64,000 bases of DNA from Desulfobacula sp. (GCA_018645325.1 JABGOU010000012.1:24871-88870), one strand, 5' to 3'. Positions 16,294 through 25,141 are shown, counted from the first letter of the stretch. Translations and numbers: made by a program. Notes: a model not told the origin generated them from the letters alone.

Positions 16294-16741
16294 ACTTTTA
16301 GAAAAGTTTGACAGCAATACATGGCCTAAAACAACAAACCCTTTCAAAATTTTAATCATTGATGACAGCCTTAATATTCAACAGGCCCTGAAACGAATCC
16401 TGATAAAAAAAAATTATAGGGTAACTTTCGAGTCAACGGGTCAAGGAGGGATTGACGCTTTAACCCATGAGACCTGTGCGGTTATTTTGGATATAAAACT
16501 TCCGAAAATGGATGGCCTCCAGGTTTATGTAAAGCTGAAAGAAAAAAATCCTGACGTTCCCATTATTTTTTATTCTGCATATCCGGGAGACAACCAAATA
16601 ATCAAAAAATGCCTTTCTTTAAACCCCTATGCCTTTATCGAAAAAGGTGTTGCCGAAGATATAGAGGCTTTATATCTGTCAATTGAAAAAGCTGCCAGTG
16701 AAAATAAAGATTCCAAAAGAAAATTTTCAACTGACAAGTAA
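16277..16741 (+). CDS. Stand-alone receiver-domain response regulator
   Basis: A 154-aa single-receiver protein (acid pocket IIDDS, phosphoacceptor in VILDIKLPKMDG, conserved lysine in FIEKGV). The short N-terminal extension (MNRFNELLEKF) resembles that of the sigma54 regulator (MPRFEDLINDF), and the receivers share PIIFYSA and similar surrounding text, so the two probably arose by duplication. The ATG at 16277 is preferred to TTG at 16271 because AGGGGT precedes it. The overlap with the kinase gene implies coupled translation. It may be a phosphate sink or a modulator of the kinase-activator pair. Confidence 0.88.
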   Translation: MNRFNELLEKFDSNTWPKTTNPFKILIIDDSLNIQQALKRILIKKNYRVTFESTGQGGIDALTHETCAVILDIKLPKMDGLQVYVKLKEKNPDVPIIFYSAYPGDNQIIKKCLSLNPYAFIEKGVAEDIEALYLSIEKAASENKDSKRKFSTDK

Positions 16742-16858
16742 GTTTACAATATCTGCAGATCCCATACAGGTCAATCATTCTATAAATTATAAAATTTTCA
16801 TTAATATACCCTTTGTTATCATACGGTTAACGCTGATTAAAATCATATTTGTTCAAAC

Positions 16859-16874
16859 TGGCATGCTTGATGCA
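16859..16874 (+). promoter_or_regulatory. Candidate sigma54 (-24/-12) promoter
   Basis: TGGCATGCTTGATGCA has GG and GC at the exact 12-nt spacing required and matches TGGCAC-N5-TTGCA at 8 of 10 defined positions. It lies 49 nt upstream of the kinase start at 16923 and close to a gene for a sigma54 activator. Confidence 0.4.
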
Positions 16875-16922
16875 ATTTTGTTAGTGAATACCAGGCCGTG
16901 ATCTTATACAGGAGGTGATATT

Positions 16923-17729
16923 ATTTCATTACTGAGCAAAGCAAAATTAGAAATTGATCCAGAAATTGATCCAGAAATTGTCCAATTGCAGCAGCAGGTT
17001 GAAAAGCATAAAGCAGCAGCATTGATTTTAACAGAACTCAATGAGGCGCTCAGCAAAGAGGTGCAAAAAAAAACAAATCGATTAAAAAACCTCAATGAAA
17101 AACTGGTTGATGTTGAAGAAAGGGAACGAAAGGCAGTTGCTTCAGACCTGCATGATGGTGTTGTTCAAAATCTTGGCATGAGCATTTCTACAATAAAAAC
17201 TATCAAGGAATCTACTATAGTGCCAGATACACAAACACTTTCAAAAATTCAGGAGTATCTTGAACAATCTGTTATAGATATCCGGTCGATGATTTATAAA
17301 TTAGCACCGCCGATTTTAGATGATTTTGATTTTGAAACAGCTCTGGGTTTTTTTGTTGAAGAAATAAATATTAAATATCAAGGCAGTCTCAGCTATATAA
17401 ATAATATAGATAAACCTGTTCTTTTTGATAAAACAACTAAAATTGTTTTATACCGCGCTGTCAGTGAGTTAATGACCAATATAATAAAACATTCACAATC
17501 ACAAAATGCAGAAGTTATCGTTTCAGAGACCAACAATAGGATACAAATAAGTGTTGAGGATGATGGTGTTGGGTTTTGCTGGGAAAAAGTACGTCCTACC
17601 CAGTTTAGCTGTTTCGGGTTAAACAGTCTTATGGACCGCATGCAAAATATTGATGGTGATATGAAAATATTTTCTGAACCTGGTAAGGGTGCCAAAATAG
17701 TATTATTAGTGCGCAAGCCACCAAATTAA
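16923..17729 (+). CDS. NarL-type soluble histidine kinase (HisKA_3), probable ATT start
   Basis: A ~268-aa cytoplasmic kinase: an N-terminal coiled coil, the HisKA_3 box ERERKAVASDLHDGVVQNL, then a GHKL ATPase domain with DDGVGF and GLNSLMDRMQN. There is no sensor domain or membrane segment. A strong GGAGGTGAT at 16911-16919 is followed not by ATG, GTG or TTG but by ATT at 16923, 7 nt away, in frame. The next ordinary start in frame is TTG at 16986, with no ribosome site. I therefore favour an ATT start; an ATG-to-ATT mutation is the alternative. Codons 10-17 hold a 12-nt tandem repeat (GAAATTGATCCA). No partner LuxR regulator is adjacent; one lies at 55780. Confidence 0.75.
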   Translation: MSLLSKAKLEIDPEIDPEIVQLQQQVEKHKAAALILTELNEALSKEVQKKTNRLKNLNEKLVDVEERERKAVASDLHDGVVQNLGMSISTIKTIKESTIVPDTQTLSKIQEYLEQSVIDIRSMIYKLAPPILDDFDFETALGFFVEEINIKYQGSLSYINNIDKPVLFDKTTKIVLYRAVSELMTNIIKHSQSQNAEVIVSETNNRIQISVEDDGVGFCWEKVRPTQFSCFGLNSLMDRMQNIDGDMKIFSEPGKGAKIVLLVRKPPN

Positions 17730-17902
17730 AAATCCCTTCACTTTACAATCTCAACAGTTGTTGATAGAGATTGAATTATAATTTCAAATACATATAAACA
17801 AACAACATCACAACACAAAGTTTGAGGGTAAAGAAGCAATTGAAAAAGGTTATAAACCTTGCGGAACCTGTAAACCTTAATCAAAAGTAAGGATTCTATA
17901 AA

Positions 17903-18208
17903 ATGATAAATGTTATTGCATCAATACAGATTAAAGAAGGAAAATTGTCAGAATTTATTAAAATTTTTAAATCCAATATCCCAAAGGTCCTTGAAGAGAA
18001 GGGGTGTATAGAGTATGTACCGACCATTGACGTCCCTACAGGCTTGCCCCCACAGGAACTGAATAAAAATGTCGTTACAATTATAGAGAAATGGGATGGT
18101 TTGGAGGATTTAAAAGCACATCTATCAGCACCACATATGCTTGAATATAGAGAACAGACTAAAGATTTAGTTGAAAAAATGTCTGTGAAAGTATTAAAAG
18201 AGGCATAA
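17903..18208 (+). CDS. Antibiotic biosynthesis monooxygenase (ABM)-like small protein
   Basis: A 101-aa ferredoxin-like alpha-beta fold typical of ABM/YgiN quinol-monooxygenase-like proteins: VIASIQIKEGKLSEFI at the start, GCIEYVPTIDVP in the centre, VTIIEKWDGLEDLKAHLSA then PHMLEY near the end. These dimers act on quinones or small aromatics, or have unassigned roles in stress defence; the family assignment is good but the substrate is unknown. AAGG lies before the ATG. It is monocistronic, with about 170 nt before and 120 nt after it holding nothing I recognise. Confidence 0.75.
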   Translation: MINVIASIQIKEGKLSEFIKIFKSNIPKVLEEKGCIEYVPTIDVPTGLPPQELNKNVVTIIEKWDGLEDLKAHLSAPHMLEYREQTKDLVEKMSVKVLKEA

Positions 18209-18331
18209 TTTTTTAATCAGACAGGCACATGAGAATCTCCCATTTCAGGTTATGGCGAATATGGAACTGAGTTCATCATTGATTTTATTGCTATCAATAA
18301 AATTCTAATTTAATTAAAAAATAGGGAAACC

Positions 18332-18871
18332 ATGACCTTTTACTCATATAAAAATATAAGCCCCATACTCCATGAATCTGTTTTTATTGCACCAACGGCT
18401 CAAATTATTGGAAATGTTCAAATCGATAAAAAATCTTCTGTCTGGTTTCATTCGGTTCTTAGAGGTGATTTAGATAAAATTAGTGTAGGAGAGAACACAA
18501 ATATTCAGGATCTGTGTTTGTGTCATGCTGATGAAAATATACCATTAAAAATAGGAAATGGTGTTACCATAGGGCACAGAAGTATAATCCATGGATGCAC
18601 GATTGAAGATGAGTGCCTGGTAGGGATGGGATCAATTGTTATGAACAATGCTGTTATCGGGAAAGGATCTATAGTTGCTGCTGGAGCTGTTGTTTTGGAA
18701 GGAACTATTATCCCACCATACTCTTTGGTAACCGGGTCACCAGGTAAAGTTAAAAAGACATACAAAAACAAAAAAGAGATTGAACAAAAAATTAGAACCA
18801 TGCCTGAGGATTATATGGGAATGGCTCAGAATTTTGGCTCAGATCAAATTTTTTATGAGGTAAAAGACTAA
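18332..18871 (+). CDS. Gamma-class carbonic anhydrase-like hexapeptide protein
   Basis: A 179-aa left-handed beta-helix protein of the gamma carbonic anhydrase (YrdA/PaaY-like) family. Hexapeptide repeats are visible throughout (VGENTNIQDLCLCHAD, GVTIGHRSIIHG, GKGSIVAAGAVVLEG). Metal-ligand histidines are present in CHAD, GHRS and IIHG. SVWFHSVLRGD contains the conserved arginine and aspartate. It probably trims to a trimer with zinc or iron between subunits; carbonic anhydrase activity is typical for the group but not universal. A truncated YkgJ-like reading frame follows after 4 nt. Confidence 0.85.
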   Translation: MTFYSYKNISPILHESVFIAPTAQIIGNVQIDKKSSVWFHSVLRGDLDKISVGENTNIQDLCLCHADENIPLKIGNGVTIGHRSIIHGCTIEDECLVGMGSIVMNNAVIGKGSIVAAGAVVLEGTIIPPYSLVTGSPGKVKKTYKNKKEIEQKIRTMPEDYMGMAQNFGSDQIFYEVKD

Positions 18872-18875
18872 CAGA

Positions 18876-19010
18876 ATGCCCCCTAAAACTTTCAAATGCA
18901 AGCAATGCGGTAACTGCTGTCTCAACCTCAGCGATTCTTTCCAAACAAGTGTCAGTGATGAAGAAATTGCATTGTGGGAAATGGAAGGACGGTTTGATAT
19001 CCTTGAATAG
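18876..19010 (+). pseudogene. Truncated YkgJ-family cysteine-cluster protein
   Basis: A 44-codon frame reads MPPKTFKCKQCGNCC and continues with SVSDEEIALWEMEGR then FDILE, exactly as the N-terminus of YkgJ-type proteins, whose CxxCxxCC cluster binds metal. It then meets TAG at 19008. Full-length members have 100-250 residues with further cysteines; none are found after the stop in any nearby frame. It is probably a broken gene, though a short functional peptide cannot be excluded. Confidence 0.6.
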
Positions 19011-19066
19011 TTGAATTTTTTATGTTTTTTAGATAATGTCATTTATAATATTTTAAGAGGAAAAAT

Positions 19067-19579
19067 ATGACTGCTATAAAAATTATTCAAGGCGATATCA
19101 CTAAAGCCTCTGTGGATGCCATTGTTAACGCAGCTAATTCCAGAATGCTTGGCGGTGGTGGGGTGGATGGGGCTATTCACAGCGCAGCTGGTCCTAAATT
19201 ATTAGAAGCATGTAAAAAAGTTAAACCGGAAAACGGGATTCGATGCCCAACCGGAGAAGCAAGAATAACTGAAGCAGGAAATTTAAAAGCAAAATATGTT
19301 ATTCATACGGTAGGCCCTCGATATAATATTGATAAAGACCCTGAAAATCTTCTTTCATCAGCATATAAAAACAGCTTTGATCTGGCTCTATCCCATGGAT
19401 GTGAATCCATTGCATTTCCAGCAATTTCATGTGGAGTTTTTGGATATCCCCCACAGGAAGCTGCACAAATTTCTCTTTCAATATGCAAAAGACCTGAATA
19501 TGAAGCATTGATAAAATATTTTTATCTGTTTCGTGATGATATGGTAAATATCTGGGAAAATGCACTTGAATCGCTATAA
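19067..19579 (+). CDS. Macrodomain protein (O-acetyl-ADP-ribose deacetylase type, YmdB-like)
   Basis: A 170-aa macrodomain that binds ADP-ribose and, in this group, removes O-acetyl or mono-ADP-ribose groups. Characteristic motifs: IIQGDITKASVDAIVNAANS (N-terminal loop), GGGGVDGAIHSAAG (phosphate loop with the catalytic region), CPTGEARIT, YVIHTVGPRY and AFPAISCGVFGYPP. The C-terminal helix region is a few residues shorter than usual. GAGG lies before the ATG at 19067. It stands alone, with no toxin-like ADP-ribosyltransferase (DarT) beside it, so a DarTG system is not supported. Confidence 0.88.
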   Translation: MTAIKIIQGDITKASVDAIVNAANSRMLGGGGVDGAIHSAAGPKLLEACKKVKPENGIRCPTGEARITEAGNLKAKYVIHTVGPRYNIDKDPENLLSSAYKNSFDLALSHGCESIAFPAISCGVFGYPPQEAAQISLSICKRPEYEALIKYFYLFRDDMVNIWENALESL

Positions 19580-19901
19580 GAAAAAGACAGAATCTTATTA
19601 CTGGAAAGATCCCGGTTCTAACTCAAAAAGGAAAAGTTCTTTCATTGTAACGGCACTCAACCCAAAAGGGATAGACTTTTTTGTGGCATTTTTGTCACAA
19701 TTCATCAGCCCCAATGAACCAGTATTCAACACTATTGAATGACAAACCCAGAGATTTGTTGCTGTGGACAATGGGAATCGGCGTTCATATTTTTTTGAAA
19801 TCTCAAGTATATTTGGTCGTCACGTTACGGTGAATATTTTGAACAAGGTATCCTTTAGAATTTAATAAGTGTGTAAAATGTGTGTAAAAAATTAAGATTC
19901 A
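19580..19901. other. Gene-free stretch after the macrodomain gene
   Basis: About 320 nt with no convincing reading frame. The only pattern seen is a short direct repeat near 19869-19890 (GTGTGTAAAATGTGTGTAAAA). It ends at the terminator hairpin of the tRNA gene. Confidence 0.5.
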
Positions 19902-19946
19902 AACAACAAAGGCTTCGAGCGAAAACGCTGAAAGCCTTTCTTGTTG
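19902..19946 (-). terminator. Terminator hairpin downstream of tRNA-Phe
   Basis: On the minus strand, immediately after the CCA end of the tRNA, a near-continuous ~20-bp stem (AACAA...AAGGCTTTCAGCG with CGCTCGAAGCCTTTGTTGTT) closes on a TTTT loop. It has only a weak T-tract after it but is well placed to end the tRNA transcript. Confidence 0.6.
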
Positions 19947-20022
19947 TGGTGCCCAGGGACAGAATTGAACTGCCGACACGGGGATTTTCAGTCCCCTGCT
20001 CTACCGACTGAGCTACCTGGGC
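19947..20022 (-). tRNA. tRNA-Phe (GAA)
   Basis: The minus strand folds as a standard 76-nt tRNA with encoded CCA. The acceptor stem is GCCCAGG/CCTGGGC, the D-arm contains AGCTCAGTCGGTAGAGC, the anticodon stem-loop GGGGACTGAAAATCCCC has GAA in the loop, and the T-arm is CAGTTCAATTCTG. Confidence 0.96.
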
Positions 20023-20093
20023 TCAAACAACAGAAGGGTTTATATTATTTTTGGTTATTCATGTCAAGTCAAAAAGTTTGAAAAATCAGGTTT

Positions 20094-20828
20094 TTAAATA
20101 TCCCCAAGGATGTGCTGAATAATTGTACAGCTTGAAATAGAGGCAGTTTCAGCCCTTAAAATCCTGGGGCCAAGGGAATAAGATAAAAATTCATTATCCT
20201 TTGATTGGGCTATTTCGTTTTTTGAAAATCCTCCTTCAGGGCCGACAAGAATTATTACCTTTTTTTTGGAAGATTCTTTTTTAAGTGTGTTAAGCTTCTT
20301 AGTTGCTTTTTCCCAAAAGACAATTTTTAAATCATGGGTGCTGGACCTGTCTAATACTTCTTTAAAACTCAAGGGTTTTGAAATTTTCGGCAGTCTGCTT
20401 CTTTGGCACTGTTTTAATGATTCTCTTGCAATGATTTCCCATCGCTGATGCCTTTTTATTATACTTTTTTCATTTGGGGTGGGAATGGATCGTTCACAAT
20501 AAAAGGGGATCCAATCATATATACCAAGCTGGGTAATATGTTTGATCACAAGATCCATTTTTTTATCTTTGAGCATGCCCGAGCACAAAGTTATTTGTAA
20601 AGGGGATTCTGTTAAAGATTCATGCTCCTCAATTATATCAATCTCTATATTGTCCTGGGAGGTATGAGAAATGACGGCGGTATAATCTTTACCCCGGCCA
20701 TTGGTGATATCGATCAGGTCTCCTTTATTTAGCCTAAGAACCTTTGAAATATGTTTTGCATCTTGTCCATGGATATTTGCTTTAAATGGTATGGAATCAA
20801 TGTCTTGAATGATAAATTTTTGCATCAT
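20094..20828 (-). CDS. rsmE: 16S rRNA (uracil1498-N3)-methyltransferase RsmE
   Basis: A 244-aa SPOUT methyltransferase that methylates N3 of U1498 in 16S rRNA with S-adenosylmethionine. The N-terminal PUA-like domain includes HISKVLRLNKGDLIDITNG; the C-terminal trefoil-knot domain includes VIILVGPEGGFSKNEI and SYSLGPRILRAETAS, the SAM-binding knot signature. The length is normal. ATG at 20828 or 20825 are both possible; neither has a clear Shine-Dalgarno sequence. Confidence 0.93.
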   Translation of the reverse strand: MMQKFIIQDIDSIPFKANIHGQDAKHISKVLRLNKGDLIDITNGRGKDYTAVISHTSQDNIEIDIIEEHESLTESPLQITLCSGMLKDKKMDLVIKHITQLGIYDWIPFYCERSIPTPNEKSIIKRHQRWEIIARESLKQCQRSRLPKISKPLSFKEVLDRSSTHDLKIVFWEKATKKLNTLKKESSKKKVIILVGPEGGFSKNEIAQSKDNEFLSYSLGPRILRAETASISSCTIIQHILGDI

Positions 20829-20969
20829 GAGATTGTTTAAACCAAAGTAGGGGCATTGTAAATGGGTTTTTTAAATAGTTGACACTTTGATTCGGCTTTG
20901 GTATTTTTTTGAAGTTTGCAGATATTGGACAGTATATTGTTTTTAATATCTTAATCAAGTGAGGACGTT

Positions 20970-21551
20970 ATGGTCGATATGACAGATTGGTATGATGATT
21001 TTATAAGTGAAGAAAAGTCAGATGAAAAAATTGTTGAGCTGACAGATATTGCTGATGAAAAAGATGCTTCAGCTCAGGAAGATCTTATTGAGTTAAAAGA
21101 TATTGCTCATGTGGAAAAAGAATCTTCAATACAGGACGATATAATAGAGCTGACAGATATCACTGAAGGCCAGAGTCCAGTTCTTGAACTGGATAGTATT
21201 AAGGAAGAAAAGGTTGAGCCAGAAGAAGCACTTGAACTAGGAGAGGGCATAATTTTTAAAGAGGAATTTGAACTGGAAGATGAGATGTCTTTTAATGAAG
21301 ATCACGAGCTTAAGATGGCGGATCTTGCTGAAGAAGCACCCTTTGAATCTGATGTGAGCGAAGTGCCTGGTATGGACTTGAGTATGACCTCGGAACAATT
21401 GGAAACTGCATTGGAGAGGGTAATTGAAAAAAGATTTGCTGATAAAATTGACGTCCTTTTGACCGAAGGTATGGAACGAGTGATTAAAAAAGAAATTGCC
21501 GAAATCAAGGAGAGGTTGCAAAAAGATCTTAATCAAATGGGAAACGTCTAA
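20970..21551 (+). CDS. Acidic low-complexity protein with C-terminal helices, upstream of valS (PopZ-like candidate)
   Basis: A 193-aa, very acidic protein. Residues ~15-70 carry three spaced repeats of an ELxDI motif (VELTDIADEKD, IELKDIAHVEKE, IELTDITEG), then a Glu-rich linker. The last ~60 residues are predicted amphipathic helices (LETALERVIEKRFADKIDVL, then MERVIKKEIAEIKERL). This layout, an acidic disordered region plus short C-terminal oligomerising helices, recalls the polar organiser PopZ (DUF2497); I recall that DUF2497 genes often sit next to valS in alphaproteobacteria, which would need checking. GAGG lies before the ATG. The function is not established. Confidence 0.6.
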   Translation: MVDMTDWYDDFISEEKSDEKIVELTDIADEKDASAQEDLIELKDIAHVEKESSIQDDIIELTDITEGQSPVLELDSIKEEKVEPEEALELGEGIIFKEEFELEDEMSFNEDHELKMADLAEEAPFESDVSEVPGMDLSMTSEQLETALERVIEKRFADKIDVLLTEGMERVIKKEIAEIKERLQKDLNQMGNV

Positions 21552-21637
21552 GTTAAGGCGATAAATATATAAAAAAAGTGATGGGGATTCAGTAAAGGTC
21601 CCCTTTTTCATTAATATTGAGTTTTAGGAGTTGCTTT

Positions 21638-24295
21638 ATGGGTTCTGATAATCTGGATAAAGGATATGAGCCATCAGGAATTGAAGAAAAATGGTATAAA
21701 TACTGGCTTGATAATGGATTATTTAAGGCTGAAGATAAAAGTGACAAAAAAGCCTTCTCAATTGTAATACCACCACCGAATGTTACTGGCGTGCTTCACA
21801 TGGGCCATGCTTTAAACAATGTTGTTCAGGATATTATGTGCCGGTACAGAAGGCTTTTAGGATATAATGTCCTCTGGATGCCCGGAACAGACCATGCAGG
21901 GATTGCAACCCAGAATGTTGTTGAAAGGGATCTTGCGACAAAAGGGCAGACCCGGGATGATATTGGCAGGGAAGAATTTATCAAACAAGTCTGGAAGTGG
22001 CGTGAGAAAAAAGGTGGAGCCATTATCAACCAGCTCAAAAGGCTGGGTGCCTCATGTGATTGGGATCGTGAGCGGTTCACCATGGATGAGGGGCTTTCCG
22101 ATGCTGTTCGTAAAGTGTTTGTAAGGCTGTATAAGGAAGAATTGATTTATGAGGGCCAGTATATCATTAACTGGTGCCCAAGGTGCAAAACAGCCCTTGC
22201 AGATCTTGAAGTTGAGCATGAAGAAAAAGACGGATATTTCTATTATATCCGATATCCCTTTGCGAATAAAAAACAAGGACTTACCGTTGCAACCACACGG
22301 CCTGAGACCATGTTTGGTGATACTGCAGTAGCGATAAATCCAGATGATGACCGCTTTAAAGATCTTAAAGAAACCCATGTTTTGCTTCCTTTAACTGATA
22401 AGACCATTCCTATTATCAGAGATGATTATGTGGATACCCAGTTTGGAACAGGAGCATTAAAGGTTACACCTGCGCATGATCCCAATGATTTTAATCTGGG
22501 AGAAAAACACGGGCTTGAAAAATTAAAAGTTATTGATGAAGATGGATTTATGCTGGAAGGTGCCGGCGAATTTAAGGGACTGGATCGTTTTGAGTGCAGG
22601 CAAAAAGCTGTTGAGGCCTTAAAAGAAAAGGGACTTTTGGTTAAACAGGAGCCGATAAAGCACAGTGTGGGGCATTGCTATCGTTGTAAAACTATTGTTG
22701 AACCTTCTATTTCCAAACAATGGTTTGTAAAAGTTGAACCCCTTGCTAAAAAAGCATCCCGGGCGGTTAGATCAGGTAGAACACGAATTCTACCGGAGAA
22801 TTGGTCAAAAACTTATTTTGAATGGATGGATAATATCAGGGACTGGTGCATTTCACGGCAGATCTGGTGGGGTCACAGAATTCCGGTATGGAAATGCCCG
22901 GATTGCAAAGCCGTTATTGTTGAAGAAACAGATCCGACAAATTGTCCAACTTGTGGATCAAAAGAGATTGTACAGGAGACAGATGTTTTAGACACCTGGT
23001 TCTCAAGCGCACTCTGGCCGTTTTCAACTATGGGCTGGCCAAATAACACAGACCTCTTGAAAACATTTTATCCTACCAATGTGCTGGTAACGGGTTTTGA
23101 TATTCTTTTTTTCTGGGTTGCCAGGATGATGATGATGGGAATCCATTTCATGGATGAAGTACCCTTTGATGATGTTTATATCCATGCTCTTGTAAGAGAT
23201 GAACATGGCAAAAAGATGAGTAAATCAGTTGGTAATGTTATTGACCCTTTAAAAGTGATTGATGAGTATGGCGCAGATGCTTTCAGGTTTACTTTAGCTG
23301 CTTTTGCAGCTCAGGGGCGGGACGTCAAAATGTCGGAATCAAGGGTTGAAGGGTATAGGCATTTTGTTAATAAACTGTGGAATGCCTCAAGGTTTGCCCT
23401 GATGCATATTACAGATAACGATACACAAATTGATAATAAAAAACTCAACCTGGCTGAAAAGTGGATTCTTTCAAGAAGTGCCCACACTTCTCTTGCTGTA
23501 AAAGAAGGTATTGAAACTTATAGGTTTAATGAAGCTGCGTCTGCCGTATACCAGTTTGTATGGCATGAGTTCTGTGACTGGTTTTTAGAAATCACAAAGC
23601 CTTCACTTTATGAAAAAGAAGGCGTACAAAGAAGAGATAGTACAAGAAGAGTCCTGTCAAAAGTTCTTGAAGATATTTTGATTATGCTTCACCCGTTTAT
23701 GCCATTTGTTACAGAAGAAATTTATCATATATTGCCGGCAGCCAATGGATCAATTATGGTGGCAACTTACCCCTATAATGAAACAGAATATGCAATTTAC
23801 AGGAATGAAGCCGTTGAAAAACAAATGGACTTTATTTTTGGTTTGATTTCAGGTGTCAGAAATATCAGAAGCGAGATGAATATCCAGCCGTCCATGAAAA
23901 TAAAAGTACTTGCCTATACAGAAGATGAAAAGGAAAAAATCATTATTGCTGAAAACAAATCCATTATTTCAAACCTTGCAACACTTGAAAGTTTTTATTT
24001 CTGTGATGCAGACAATATTCCTTCGTCCTGTGCATCTTCTGTTACCGGAAATACCACATGTTTTGTTTCCCTTGAAGGGGTGATTGATTTTGATAAGGAA
24101 ATCAGCCGGCTTGAAAAAGAACTTGGGAAAAATACAAAAGAGCTTTTGACAGTTCAGAAAAGGCTTAATAATGAGAGTTTTCTTGAGAAAGCCCCTGAAG
24201 ATGTGATCTTGAAGGTTAAATCCCAGTATGCCGACATTGAGGAAAAGAATAATAAGCTCAAGGAAAACCTTGAAAGAATTCAGAAAATGAAGTGA
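21638..24295 (+). CDS. valS: Valyl-tRNA synthetase
   Basis: An 885-aa class I aminoacyl-tRNA synthetase that charges tRNA-Val. The HIGH motif is HMGH at residues 54-57, the KMSKS motif is intact (KKMSKSVGN), the editing domain (TTRPETMFGDTAVAIN) and zinc-finger-like cysteine pairs (CPDCKAV, CPTCGSKE) are present, and the C-terminal coiled-coil tRNA arm is visible (FDKEISRLEKELGKN). The ATG at 21638 is used because TAGGAG lies 7 nt upstream; an in-frame ATG at 21617 has none. nadC follows after 6 nt. Confidence 0.97.
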   Translation: MGSDNLDKGYEPSGIEEKWYKYWLDNGLFKAEDKSDKKAFSIVIPPPNVTGVLHMGHALNNVVQDIMCRYRRLLGYNVLWMPGTDHAGIATQNVVERDLATKGQTRDDIGREEFIKQVWKWREKKGGAIINQLKRLGASCDWDRERFTMDEGLSDAVRKVFVRLYKEELIYEGQYIINWCPRCKTALADLEVEHEEKDGYFYYIRYPFANKKQGLTVATTRPETMFGDTAVAINPDDDRFKDLKETHVLLPLTDKTIPIIRDDYVDTQFGTGALKVTPAHDPNDFNLGEKHGLEKLKVIDEDGFMLEGAGEFKGLDRFECRQKAVEALKEKGLLVKQEPIKHSVGHCYRCKTIVEPSISKQWFVKVEPLAKKASRAVRSGRTRILPENWSKTYFEWMDNIRDWCISRQIWWGHRIPVWKCPDCKAVIVEETDPTNCPTCGSKEIVQETDVLDTWFSSALWPFSTMGWPNNTDLLKTFYPTNVLVTGFDILFFWVARMMMMGIHFMDEVPFDDVYIHALVRDEHGKKMSKSVGNVIDPLKVIDEYGADAFRFTLAAFAAQGRDVKMSESRVEGYRHFVNKLWNASRFALMHITDNDTQIDNKKLNLAEKWILSRSAHTSLAVKEGIETYRFNEAASAVYQFVWHEFCDWFLEITKPSLYEKEGVQRRDSTRRVLSKVLEDILIMLHPFMPFVTEEIYHILPAANGSIMVATYPYNETEYAIYRNEAVEKQMDFIFGLISGVRNIRSEMNIQPSMKIKVLAYTEDEKEKIIIAENKSIISNLATLESFYFCDADNIPSSCASSVTGNTTCFVSLEGVIDFDKEISRLEKELGKNTKELLTVQKRLNNESFLEKAPEDVILKVKSQYADIEEKNNKLKENLERIQKMK

Positions 24296-24301
24296 TAGAA
24301 T

Positions 24302-25141
24302 ATGAACACAATTGAAAATATAATAAAATTAGCACTTTTTGAAGATTCCGGGCTGGGAGATATCACAGCAGAATGTATTTTGCCAGAACCCCTGTCAGGT
24401 AAAGGCGTTATCATTGCTAAAGAGTCTTTTATCCTTGCAGGGATTAATGTGGCAAAAACTGTATTTAAAATTCTGGACCCTGATTGTGATACAAGTTCTT
24501 TTTTTTTGGATGGTGACTGTGTTAAAAAAGGGGAGATAGTTTTTGAGGTTCAAGGAGACCTTTTATCCCTTTTAAAAGGAGAGCGTGTGGCCTTGAATTT
24601 TTTACAGCGCCTTTCAGGAATTGCCACATTGACCCGTTCTTATGTGGATGAGATGAAATCCTCAAAGGTTCGCCTGACAGATACAAGGAAAACTACTCCA
24701 GGGCTTCGCAGTCTTGAAAAAGAGGCGGTCAGGGCAGGTGGCGCCTATAATCACCGGATGTCATTGTACGATGGAATTTTGATTAAGGATAATCATATTG
24801 CGGTTGCAGGTTCCATCACGAAGGCTGTATCCCTGGTTAAAAAAAGAGCATCTCATTTGATGAAAATTGAGGTTGAGGTTTCGACTCTTGATGAAGTTAA
24901 AGAGGCAGTCAATGCAGGTGTTGAAGTGATCATGCTGGATAATATGGATTATGATCAGATGTCGGCGGCGGTAAATTATATTGACAAAAGAGCTGTTGTG
25001 GAGGCTTCCGGAAACGTCTCTTTGAAAACTTTGAATAAAATTGCCGCCACAGGAGTGGATGTGATTTCATGTGGTGCGCTTACCCATCAGGCACGTTCCA
25101 TCGATTTAAGCATGCAGATTAAAGCTTATGGAATAAGATAG
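24302..25141 (+). CDS. nadC: Nicotinate-nucleotide pyrophosphorylase (quinolinate phosphoribosyltransferase)
   Basis: A 279-aa enzyme of de novo NAD synthesis that converts quinolinate and PRPP to nicotinate mononucleotide. Family motifs are complete: LFEDSGLGDITAE at the N-terminus, ERVALNFLQRLSGIATLT, DTRKTTPGLRSLEKEAVRAG (substrate-binding arginines and lysine), NHRMSLYDGILIKDNH, VEVSTLDE and VIMLDNMD. The length is normal. nadA and nadB are not in the window. The last 16 nt overlap the convergent GGDEF gene. Confidence 0.96.
   Translation: MNTIENIIKLALFEDSGLGDITAECILPEPLSGKGVIIAKESFILAGINVAKTVFKILDPDCDTSSFFLDGDCVKKGEIVFEVQGDLLSLLKGERVALNFLQRLSGIATLTRSYVDEMKSSKVRLTDTRKTTPGLRSLEKEAVRAGGAYNHRMSLYDGILIKDNHIAVAGSITKAVSLVKKRASHLMKIEVEVSTLDEVKEAVNAGVEVIMLDNMDYDQMSAAVNYIDKRAVVEASGNVSLKTLNKIAATGVDVISCGALTHQARSIDLSMQIKAYGIR

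Noticed and set aside
19067-19579. Macrodomain as the antitoxin of a DarTG toxin-antitoxin system
   Set aside because: No DarT-like ADP-ribosyltransferase is adjacent; upstream is only a truncated YkgJ-like fragment.
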